From Burkholderiales bacterium (GTDB taxonomy: Bacteria > Pseudomonadota > Gammaproteobacteria > Burkholderiales > Burkholderiaceae): a DNA stretch of 64,000 nt. The DNA lies in NCBI GenBank assembly GCA_026225235.1, contig JAMFSK010000114.1, positions 124,001-188,000 of the forward strand. The letters run 5' to 3'. How positions within the stretch are numbered: position 1 is the stretch's first letter; every line of letters starts with the position of its first letter. The notes under the pieces are model-generated. The model searched no databases, was not told the DNA's origin, and saw only the letters and a program-made list of their open reading frames with translations. Both the position numbers and the translations under genes were made by a program. This document shows, piece after piece, positions 36,299 to 43,844 of this stretch.

Positions 36299-37129
36299 AT
36301 GGAGCAGAAGATCATGACCTCATACACGACCCGCGGCACGGCCCTCATCACCGGCGCATCCACCGGCATCGGCGCAGTCTACGCAGACCGGCTGGCACGC
36401 CGCGGCTATGACCTGATTCTCGTAGCGCGCGACCGCGTCCGTCTCGACGAACTGGCAAGCCGCCTCAGCACGACAACCGGCCGCAAGATCGACGTGATCG
36501 CTGCGGACTTGACGGTTAAGGCTGACCTGCGCCGCGTCGAAGAACGCCTGAAGACAGACCCATCGATTAGCGCACTCGTCAACAATGCAGGCTTCGGTGC
36601 CACCAAGCCGCTGGCGGCATCGGACATCGACGACCTCGAGAAGATGATCGAGCTCAACGTCACCGCGCTGACGCGTCTGACCAGTGCGGTCGTGCCGAAT
36701 CTCATTTCGCGCGCTGATGGGATGATCATCAACATTGCATCAATCGCCGCGCTGGCGCCCGAAGTCCTGAACGGCACGTATGCGGGAACGAAATCGTACG
36801 TGCTGACGTTTTCGCAGTCGCTCCATCACGAGCTCGCACCCAAGGGCATCCGCGTGCACGTCGTGCTGCCTGGGGCGACGAGCACGGACTTCTGGGACCG
36901 TGCGGGGGTGCCGGTCCAGCATCTGCCGTCGGAAATTGTCATGCCGGTCGAAGAAATGGTCGATGCCGCGCTCGCTGGCCTCGACCAGGGCGAGCTCGTG
37001 ACGATTCCCGCACTGCCGAACGCCGAGGATTGGGCTATCTTTGATGCCGCACGTGTGGCACTCGGGCCGAAGCTGTCGCGCAAATCGGCCGCGCCGCGCT
37101 ACCAGCAAGCGAGTGCCGCGAAGGTTTGA
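36299..37129 (+). CDS. Short-chain dehydrogenase/reductase
   Basis: 276 residues, cytoplasmic Rossmann-fold oxidoreductase. The NAD(P)-binding TGASTGIG lies at about residues 19-26, with arginine positions favouring NADP. The structural motif LVNNAGF is present, and the catalytic set Ser-Tyr-Lys is visible as NIASIAAL and TYAGTKSYV. The GGAG site supports the ATG at 36299; 36314 is a possible alternative. The GlxA-type regulator that follows on the same strand may control it. The substrate is not known. Confidence 0.92.
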   Translation: MEQKIMTSYTTRGTALITGASTGIGAVYADRLARRGYDLILVARDRVRLDELASRLSTTTGRKIDVIAADLTVKADLRRVEERLKTDPSISALVNNAGFGATKPLAASDIDDLEKMIELNVTALTRLTSAVVPNLISRADGMIINIASIAALAPEVLNGTYAGTKSYVLTFSQSLHHELAPKGIRVHVVLPGATSTDFWDRAGVPVQHLPSEIVMPVEEMVDAALAGLDQGELVTIPALPNAEDWAIFDAARVALGPKLSRKSAAPRYQQASAAKV

Positions 37130-37190
37130 GGGCGCTCGTCGATCAATCGGAGACCGCGGCGCAAGCGATGCGCCTTACCTGGACGCGATC

Positions 37191-38132
37191 ATGAAACGAG
37201 TTGGAGTGGTGATCTTTCCCGGCTTCCAGATCCTCGACATGGTCGCGGTCTCGGTCTTCGAGGTGGCGAACCGCACGTTGCCCGAACCTGGCTACGACGT
37301 GCATATCCTCTCGGAGCAAGGCGGTCAGGTCTCGAGTTCCGCGCATGTGAGGGTGGATTCTGAAGCGTTCGACGACAAGATCTACGACACGCTGCTCGTG
37401 ACGGGCGCGATGGACGTGTCGCCGTCGTCGAGCGGCCTGCTCGAGTTCCTGCGCGCGAGCGTGACACGCTCACAGCGCACGGCCAGCATCTGCACGGGCG
37501 CTTTCATATTGGGCGAAGCGGGCCTGCTCGACGGACGCCGGTCAACCACTCACTGGCACAGCGCGCGCGATCTGCAACGCCGCTTTCCGCGCACGCGGGT
37601 CGAGGAAGACCGGATCTTCGTGGTGGACGGCGAAATCTGGACATCGGCCGGTATGACCGCGTGCATCGACCTGTGCATCGCCATGATCGAGCGCGATCAC
37701 GGCGCCGACGTCTCGCGTCAGGTCGCCAAGACGCTCATCGTGCATCACCGGCGCGCCGGAGGACAATCGCAATTCTCAACGTTGATGGACCTGGAAACAC
37801 GCTCGGACCGCATCCAGGATGCGCTCACCTATGCGCGTAACAACCTGCACAAACCCCTCAACGTCGAGCAGCTCGCCGAAGTGGCGCATCTGAGTCCACG
37901 CCAGTTCAGCCGCACCTTCCGGAGTGAAACGGGCCAGTCGCCCGCCAAGGCCATCGAAAACCTGCGCGTCGATGCTGCTCGCACTTTGCTTGAAGAGGCG
38001 AGGCATTCAATCGACGTGGTGGCGATGCAAACGGGTTTTGCCGACACCGAGCGGATGCGGCGTGCCTTCCTGCGCGCGTTTGGTCATCCCCCACAGGCGA
38101 TCAAGCGCGCGGCGCGTGCTGCCGCCAATTAA
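37191..38132 (+). CDS. GlxA-family transcriptional regulator (DJ-1/PfpI domain plus AraC HTH)
   Basis: 313 residues from the ATG at 37191. The N-terminal amidotransferase-like domain (about residues 1-180) shows MKRVGVVIFPGFQILDMVAV and the nucleophile-elbow region TASICTGAFILGEAGLLDGR, and the C-terminal AraC domain (about 215-310) shows NVEQLAEVAHLSPRQFSRTF and DVVAMQTGFADTERMRRAF. It follows the SDR gene by 61 bases. In this class the regulator usually controls a nearby small-molecule pathway; the SDR is the obvious candidate. Confidence 0.92.
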   Translation: MKRVGVVIFPGFQILDMVAVSVFEVANRTLPEPGYDVHILSEQGGQVSSSAHVRVDSEAFDDKIYDTLLVTGAMDVSPSSSGLLEFLRASVTRSQRTASICTGAFILGEAGLLDGRRSTTHWHSARDLQRRFPRTRVEEDRIFVVDGEIWTSAGMTACIDLCIAMIERDHGADVSRQVAKTLIVHHRRAGGQSQFSTLMDLETRSDRIQDALTYARNNLHKPLNVEQLAEVAHLSPRQFSRTFRSETGQSPAKAIENLRVDAARTLLEEARHSIDVVAMQTGFADTERMRRAFLRAFGHPPQAIKRAARAAAN

Positions 38133-38171
38133 GCGAATACGCTCAAGATCAACGGTAACCCGGCCTGGCAC

Positions 38172-39476
38172 CTATACCGCGTCGGTCCAGGCCGTCGCGC
38201 GCATGCTGAAAGCGGCCACCTGGTCGGGTGTCAGGCCGCCGAGTACCGCGCAGCTCGCTTCGATCGCAGCGGTGTCACCGCTTTCGACCGCCTCGGCAAT
38301 CTTGAGCATCTCACCCAGCGGACCTGTGCGATCCATCAGCGCGTCGCGCAGCGGCTGTGCGAGCCGCAGTTCATCGGACAGCTTTTGCGTCGGCATGTCG
38401 AGAATGACGTGCGTGAGCGAGAGAACTCCCGCCATGAACGCCGCGTCACCCCCCGCTTCGTCGCCCACATCGCGGCCTAGCTCGCCGGCCATCAATTCCA
38501 TCAGCCGCGCACGCGTGCCCACCAGTTGCAGCAGAGGATCAACTTCGGGCGACAGCGAACTGCCGTCTGCGTAGACCAGCAACTGAACCCACCGCGAAAT
38601 CTTGCGCGTACCGACCGCAAGGATCGCTTCGCGGATCGAGCTAATACGGCGGCCTACGCCGGCTGCGCCCGAATTCGCGAAGCGCAGAATGCGCACCATC
38701 AACTGCGGGCTCTGCTTGAGCGCCTGCTCGAGCGTCCCGATGTCCGCCTCGCGCGACAAGGCAATCAGCAAGTTCAGCAGACTTCGCTGGGCCGGCACCG
38801 CACTGCGCGAGCGCAGCACTTGGGGTCGCGCAAAGAAATACCCCTGGAACAACTCGAAACCAAGCATCTTGGCGAGCTCAAAATCGGCGTGCGTCTCGAT
38901 CTTCTCGGCGAGCATCGTCTTGCGCTCGCGCTTGAGCAAACCCGCCAGCTTTGAGAGCCGGGTGCGGTCACACGCAAGGAAATCGACCTTGACGATGTCG
39001 ACATGGCGGATCGCCTCGGCAAGCTCGGGCGTCCATTCAGTGACATCGTCCATTGCGAGCCGGAAGCCTTCACGACGCAGCTCGGCGCAACGGGCGATCA
39101 ACTCGGCATCGAACACCGTGTCTTCGAGGATCTCGAGCACGAAACGATCCGGCGGGATCAGATGAACAATGTCGCTGAACAGCAGGTCACGCGAAAAATT
39201 CAGATAGCCGATGTGCGGTCCGATGGCGTCGGCCAGGCCAAACTCTCCGAAAGTCCGTGCCACGACGTAGGCCGTGGCCTCGAAGTTATCTCTGACGATC
39301 GCCTGGTTGTCGCTGTTCGCGCGGAAAAGCAGTTCATAGGCCTGGAGCGCTCCGCCATGCCCGAGAATCGGTTGGCGACCCAGGTAGACCAGCGCAGAAG
39401 GCGCCGGCTCGGAGTGCTCCGGAACGAACCTGGTTTCTGCCACTGTTGCGTCAGCGATCATTTGAACCGAATGCAT
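38172..39476 (-). CDS. EAL-HDOD domain protein with degenerate EAL
   Basis: 434 residues; GGAGG seven bases before the ATG at 39476. An EAL-like domain (about residues 30-240) is followed by an HDOD domain (about 235-415). The EAL signature is changed to ELL (AYELLFR), and the DDFGTGYSS segment is DDVTEW, so phosphodiesterase activity is unlikely, while ELFQGYFFARP is conserved. The HDOD part has LNLLIALSREADIG and ANSGAAGVGRRISSIREAI. This matches YuxH/CdgJ-type proteins, which affect motility and biofilm without hydrolysing c-di-GMP. Stand-alone gene. Confidence 0.9.
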   Translation of the reverse strand: MHSVQMIADATVAETRFVPEHSEPAPSALVYLGRQPILGHGGALQAYELLFRANSDNQAIVRDNFEATAYVVARTFGEFGLADAIGPHIGYLNFSRDLLFSDIVHLIPPDRFVLEILEDTVFDAELIARCAELRREGFRLAMDDVTEWTPELAEAIRHVDIVKVDFLACDRTRLSKLAGLLKRERKTMLAEKIETHADFELAKMLGFELFQGYFFARPQVLRSRSAVPAQRSLLNLLIALSREADIGTLEQALKQSPQLMVRILRFANSGAAGVGRRISSIREAILAVGTRKISRWVQLLVYADGSSLSPEVDPLLQLVGTRARLMELMAGELGRDVGDEAGGDAAFMAGVLSLTHVILDMPTQKLSDELRLAQPLRDALMDRTGPLGEMLKIAEAVESGDTAAIEASCAVLGGLTPDQVAAFSMRATAWTDAV

Positions 39477-40044
39477 GTACTTGCCTCCGATGCATGGGCA
39501 CGTTGGGTCTCTTCACTCCGGACTGCGGCCGACTTTGCCCTTGATGCATTTGCTCCCCTCTCCTAGCCAGTCCTTGGCATGACGATTCGCTAGCCATTGC
39601 CTTCATGGAGGATCCGTTTGCGGACTTCAACACGCCACGTCGGAACCCCACCATTTCCGCGCCCATCGTCCCGGCTCTCCGCATCTGTCCCGTCCCTCGC
39701 TGTAACGGCAAACCGGGCGGCAATCTTGATAGGGACTTCGCATACAAAAAGAAACTTTTTACCGGTTTGGCAGGAGAGAGAATTCCGCAATAGGCGACCT
39801 ACACGCGGCAGTAAGGCGCCACGGCTAGCGTTGGCACGCAGGCACTGCGCCCACGCACCAATCCGGTGAAACAAGCGCTGCCCTTGAACCGCGCGGGCCG
39901 CGATAAAATTCCCTGGAAAATCGAATCGATTTAGCGTCATTGTCTAGCGCGCAAAGTGCGTGAGCAGTATCGCGACGGGCGACGTTTCGCTGTAATCTGC
40001 TCACCTCGCTCAAACAGGCGCCCCTGCCAAGGAAAGACCCGACA
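39477..40044. other. 568-bp intergenic region between divergent genes
   Basis: No gene is supported. It separates the EAL-HDOD gene (minus) from the ThDP enzyme (plus) and must hold both promoters. A plus-strand frame at 39605-39793 (62 codons) starts with ATGGAGGATCC but has no ribosome-binding site or family-like sequence, so I do not call it. Confidence 0.45.
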
Positions 40045-41712
40045 ATGACCGACGACAGCAACTCGCAGCCACGCCACGGGGGTCGCGTTCTTGTCGACGC
40101 ACTGACGCGCAACGGTGTCGATACGATTTACTGCGTACCCGGAGAAAGCTACTTGCCGGTGCTCGACGCCCTGCAGGACACCCCTTCGATCCAGACCATC
40201 GTCACGCGGCACGAGGGGGCCGCGGCGAATATGGCCGATGCCTACGGCAAACTGACCGGGCGCCCCGGCATCTGCTTTGTGACACGCGGGCCCGGCGCAA
40301 CGCACGCGAGTATTGGTGTCCACACCGCGAAGCAGGATTCGACACCGATGATCCTGTTCGTCGGTCAGGTCGAATCCGACTTTATCGGCCGTGAAGCCTT
40401 CCAGGAAGTGGACTATCGGCAAGTTTTCGGAACGCTGGCGAAATGGGTCACGGAAATCGACGACTTCGCGCGCATCCCTGAGATCGTCGCGCGCGCGTTC
40501 GCCGTGGCGACCTCAGGACGGCCGGGTCCCGTCGTCATCGCCTTGCCGGAAGACGTGCTCTTCGCCACCGGCCTGGTCACCGACGCCGAAGCACCCCAAG
40601 CCGTCTCGGCATCACCCGACGAACCCAGCCTGCTCGCGCTGCACACGCTTCTAGCCCAAGCCCAGCGGCCGCTTGTGATCGTCGGTGGCACCGGTTGGGA
40701 TCCCCAGGCGTGCCGCGCAGTCGAGGAGTTTGCACGCGTCAACGACTTGCCCGTGGCCGCCTCCTTCCGCCGCCAGGACCTGTTCAACAATGCCGATGAA
40801 CGCTATGTGGGTCAGATCGGTATCGGAATTTCGCCCGCGCTTGCAGAGACGGTGAAGTCGGCGGACCTGCTGATCGTACTTGGCGCTCGCCTGGGCGAGA
40901 TCTCCTCCAGCGGCTATACCCTGGTCGAGAGCCCAATGCCGAAGCAGATCCTCGTGCATGTCCATGCGGATCCGCAGGAACTCGGCCGTGTGTACCAGGC
41001 CCGCTTACCTATCAACGCAGGCGCTGTGCCTATGGCACGGGCGCTCGCGCGGCTCGAACCCGTCGATTCCGGCGCGTGGCGCGAATGGCGTGCGGCGGCC
41101 CGACATGCCTACCTTGAGCACTCCACGCCGCAAGTCCGACCTCAGAACGCAAGCGGCGTCGATCTTGCACACGTGGTGCTCGGCCTGCGCAACCTCCTGC
41201 CGCCCGACGCGATCATCGCCAATGGCGCGGGCAACTACACGGTATGGGTGCATCGTTTCTATCGTTACCGACGCCCCGCGACCGAACTTGCACCTACGAG
41301 CGGCGCGATGGGCTATGGCTTTCCGGCGGCGATCGCCGCAAAGCTCAAGTATCCGCAGCGCACGGTCGTCTGCTTCGCTGGCGACGGCTGCTTCATGATG
41401 TATCCGCAAGAGCTCGCGACCGCGGTTCAGTATGGGGCGGCCGTCATCGTCATCGTTGTGAACAACAGCATGCTCGGGACCATCCGGATGCATCAGGAGC
41501 GCGAATACCCGGGTCGAGTCTCGGCGACCGATCTGCTCAACCCCGACTTCGTTGCCTTGGCGAAATCGTTCGGCGCGCACGGCGAGCGTGTCGAGCGCAC
41601 CGAGGATTTCGCCGCGGCATTTGAGCGCGCGCAGCAAGCGGGCGTCGCTGCACTGATCGAATTGCGAACCGATCCGCGGCAAATCACGCCCGTCGCACGA
41701 CTCAGTCCGTGA
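40045..41712 (+). CDS. Thiamine-diphosphate enzyme, acetolactate-synthase-like
   Basis: 555 residues with the three ThDP domains. The N-terminal PYR domain has the catalytic glutamate in RHEGAAANMADAYGK (about residues 54-68), the central domain is of the ALS type, and the C-terminal PP domain has GDGCFMMYPQELATA and the metal/ThDP segment ending in VVNNSML. It is close to IlvB-like or glyoxylate-carboligase-like enzymes, but no small regulatory subunit follows, so it is probably not the biosynthetic acetolactate synthase. Substrate unknown. It converges with the small monooxygenase, overlapping by 11 bases. Confidence 0.88.
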   Translation: MTDDSNSQPRHGGRVLVDALTRNGVDTIYCVPGESYLPVLDALQDTPSIQTIVTRHEGAAANMADAYGKLTGRPGICFVTRGPGATHASIGVHTAKQDSTPMILFVGQVESDFIGREAFQEVDYRQVFGTLAKWVTEIDDFARIPEIVARAFAVATSGRPGPVVIALPEDVLFATGLVTDAEAPQAVSASPDEPSLLALHTLLAQAQRPLVIVGGTGWDPQACRAVEEFARVNDLPVAASFRRQDLFNNADERYVGQIGIGISPALAETVKSADLLIVLGARLGEISSSGYTLVESPMPKQILVHVHADPQELGRVYQARLPINAGAVPMARALARLEPVDSGAWREWRAAARHAYLEHSTPQVRPQNASGVDLAHVVLGLRNLLPPDAIIANGAGNYTVWVHRFYRYRRPATELAPTSGAMGYGFPAAIAAKLKYPQRTVVCFAGDGCFMMYPQELATAVQYGAAVIVIVVNNSMLGTIRMHQEREYPGRVSATDLLNPDFVALAKSFGAHGERVERTEDFAAAFERAQQAGVAALIELRTDPRQITPVARLSP

Positions 41713-41995
41713 TTTTGTCGAGAAAACGCAGGATGCTGCTTTCCACGATATCGCCCCGTTGCGCGCCGAACGCCGCCACGTGCGGCGCCTTGCCGTGCGC
41801 TTGCAGCAGTTCAAGGCTTTCCCACAATTCGAAAAAGACAAATGTGCGCGGGTCTTGAATGTCGCGATGCAGATCGTAAGTGATGCAACCCGAGTCCTTG
41901 CGGCTGGGCTCGACAAGTGCGCGCAGCGCAGCTTCGAGTTTGGCCTCCTGGCCCGGCTTGGCGGTATTGATCGAAACAACAGCAACCTGCGTCAT
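41702..41995 (-). CDS. Antibiotic biosynthesis monooxygenase-like (ABM/YgiN) protein
   Basis: 97 residues from the ATG at 41995, which has GAGGAG upstream. A single ABM domain is visible, with VVSINTAKPGQEAKLEAALRALVEPSRK, SGCITYDLHRDIQDPRTFVFFE and a C-terminal YgiN-like tail. These dimeric cytoplasmic proteins are cofactor-free oxygenases or quinol-related enzymes; most have no proven role. The gene overlaps the 3' end of the ThDP enzyme by 11 bases on the other strand. Confidence 0.88.
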   Translation of the reverse strand: MTQVAVVSINTAKPGQEAKLEAALRALVEPSRKDSGCITYDLHRDIQDPRTFVFFELWESLELLQAHGKAPHVAAFGAQRGDIVESSILRFLDKITD

Positions 41996-42716
41996 GAATC
42001 GCTCCTCGCTTGAAAGGGCTCCCACAATACCGCAGGCCGGAGAAATCTGCCGGGTTCCCGACGCTCAGGAGCGGATCAGTAAAGGTGTGACGGAGACGAT
42101 TAATTTCTGTTTCGCCATGCTTAGATTTTCCGCGGTGAACGCGCCCTATTCACACGATTGAAAATGTAAAGCCTAAAGGCTTCATATCCCCGTATCTCGG
42201 GGGCTTGGATTAGTTACTATCGCGCGCGGCTTTTAAGACAGCCGTTTGATTTTTCCGCCAACGCTCGCCAACGGTATATCCCTCTTCGGCCCAAGAGCTT
42301 GGCGGGATTGAGCTCGATGTGTTTACCTACATGTATTTCTGCACACAGTGTGAATCGCCCGATCATTTGCAGTCAGCGCGCAATCGGGAAAACCCGCACG
42401 AGCGATGTCGGAAAAATATACTCGATGAGAATAAAAAATATTTCCGCTGCCAACCGAAAATATAGAGGAAGAACTTCCACCAGAATCCCACGAGGTCGGA
42501 AATTTATTGAATTCTGCGATAAGCGATCGTAGCCACGTCCATATTTCACAAGATTACAAAACGCCTGATCCGTAAAATTATCCAATATCGTATTGATGTG
42601 CCGCCCAGTATTCCGTAAGCTTCTCGCTTTCGCTGTGCAGATTGGCGTCTCTCTCGTATATTCCCGATCTCGTCGCATAGATCCCGCTTATTGCTCAACA
42701 GACAGGAGTGCCTGCT
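41996..42716. other. AT-rich 721-bp non-coding region
   Basis: No gene is supported. Several stretches are clearly lower in GC than the flanks (for example around 42400-42500). Two small hairpins lie at 42168-42181 (AAGCC/GGCTT) and 42187-42201 (CCCCG/CGGGG). It carries the upstream region of the ABM gene and of the TetR-like gene. It may be a remnant of foreign DNA or an H-NS-type regulatory region. Confidence 0.6.
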
Positions 42717-43331
42717 GTGTCAGTAGCCGAACGCGCACAAGACGCATTACTTCGCCCTGCTCTAATGCGGGCCGCCATCTCATTGATTAAAGAAGGTGGC
42801 ATCAACTCGGACTCGGTGCGCCAGGCAGCAGAGCAAGTGATTGCGACCACCGAGCCTTCTCATTCTTTAAAGAGCCAGTCTGATTTGTTGACCGCGATTG
42901 CTGAAGAGGCGATGTCGAGCCTCGTGACTGCGCTGCAAGGCGCGATTCTCGACGCCTCGCATTCGTCCGCGTTGAATCAATGCCGCGCCGCCGGCCATGC
43001 ATTCTTGCGTTGGACCTACGATAATCCTGTGCACTTTCAGGTCATGTCGAGCCATTCATTGTTCGATTTCAAGGGATCGAGTCTCGCCGAGAGCTACGAA
43101 CAAATCCGCATCGGTCTCAAGCGCCTGATCACCGCTGCCGCCGCGGACGGTGATCTGTATTGCGTATCGGTCGAAGACACCCTGCTATCGGCACGTGCCT
43201 TTCTCTATGGACTGGCCCGCATGAATCTTGACGGACAATTGCCTGGTTGGGGTGTGACGCACGACGGCGCGCTCGAGACGATGCAGCGATTGTTCGATAG
43301 CTATTTATTCCGGCTGCGCAGAGCGTTCTGA
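42717..43331 (+). CDS. TetR/AcrR-like regulator with unusual DNA-binding domain
   Basis: About 204 residues. The GTG at 42717 has GGAG eight bases upstream and is preferred over the GTG at 42708. The C-terminal part (about residues 80-200) has the features of a TetR ligand domain: NQCRAAGHAFLRWTYDNPVHF and LLSARAFLYGLARMNLDGQ. The N-terminal half aligns in place with a TetR HTH (LMRAAISLIKEGGINSDSVR) but the recognition-helix region reads ATTEPSHSLKSQSDLL, lacking the usual small residue pattern. It may bind DNA weakly or act differently. A bidirectional-looking terminator follows. Confidence 0.8.
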   Translation: MSVAERAQDALLRPALMRAAISLIKEGGINSDSVRQAAEQVIATTEPSHSLKSQSDLLTAIAEEAMSSLVTALQGAILDASHSSALNQCRAAGHAFLRWTYDNPVHFQVMSSHSLFDFKGSSLAESYEQIRIGLKRLITAAAADGDLYCVSVEDTLLSARAFLYGLARMNLDGQLPGWGVTHDGALETMQRLFDSYLFRLRRAF

Positions 43332-43372
43332 CGCAGCGTTGAGGAGATCCTCATGTGAGGGTTCGTCCACAA

Positions 43373-43415
43373 AAAAGGCCCGCCTGGTTAGCGTCCGCGC
43401 GGGCTTCAATTTTTA
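43373..43415. terminator. Terminator after the TetR-like gene
   Basis: GCCCGC (43379-43384) pairs with GCGGGC (43400-43405). An A-run precedes it (43372-43377) and a T-rich stretch (TTCAATTTTT) follows, so it can serve the plus strand and perhaps the minus strand. Confidence 0.6.
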
Positions 43416-43586
43416 CCACCTCGCAGGCATCGCCCTCCTCCCGATCCGCGAACATGAACAATTCGTCATCTGCGTGCAAGCGTTCCGTGCGAATCGCGGG
43501 CTCATCATGGACACATAGTCTCAGCCGACTATCGTGACCACTCCACTTCAACGGCCGCGTTTTCCAACTGTTCGGAGAGAACCACC

Positions 43587-43844
43587 ATGAAGACTCTTGC
43601 CGCTACCGCCGCCCTCCTGATTACCGCCGTCGCTGGCGCCACGTTCGCCACAGCAGCTTCTGCCGATGGCCTCACCCGCGAACAAGTCCGTGCTCAACTC
43701 GTCGAAGCCCAGCGTGAAGGTGTCGTGCCGACCACGCCGGCAGACTATCCGCCGAGCGCGAGCGAAATTGCACGCAACCGGACCACGTATCAAGCCCAGT
43801 TCGGTAAGTCGGATGAACCGGCGCGCTGGGTTTCTCAGGGCTGA
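43587..43844 (+). CDS. DUF4148 exported small protein
   Basis: 85 residues with GGAGAG before the ATG at 43587. The signal peptide (about residues 1-27, ending in ASA) is followed by the DUF4148 core LTREQVRAQLVEAQREGVVPTTPADYPP, which is common and often multi-copy in Burkholderia. Function unknown, periplasmic. Its 3' end overlaps the GGDEF-EAL gene by 10 bases on the other strand. Confidence 0.92.
   Translation: MKTLAATAALLITAVAGATFATAASADGLTREQVRAQLVEAQREGVVPTTPADYPPSASEIARNRTTYQAQFGKSDEPARWVSQG

Noticed and set aside
39605-39793. 62-codon plus-strand frame in the gap before the ThDP enzyme
   Set aside because: No ribosome-binding site, no hydrophobic or domain pattern and no coding-like composition compared with neighbours.
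42168-42201. Terminators in the AT-rich gap
   Set aside because: Both hairpins have only five-pair stems and no T-run, so they are too weak to call.
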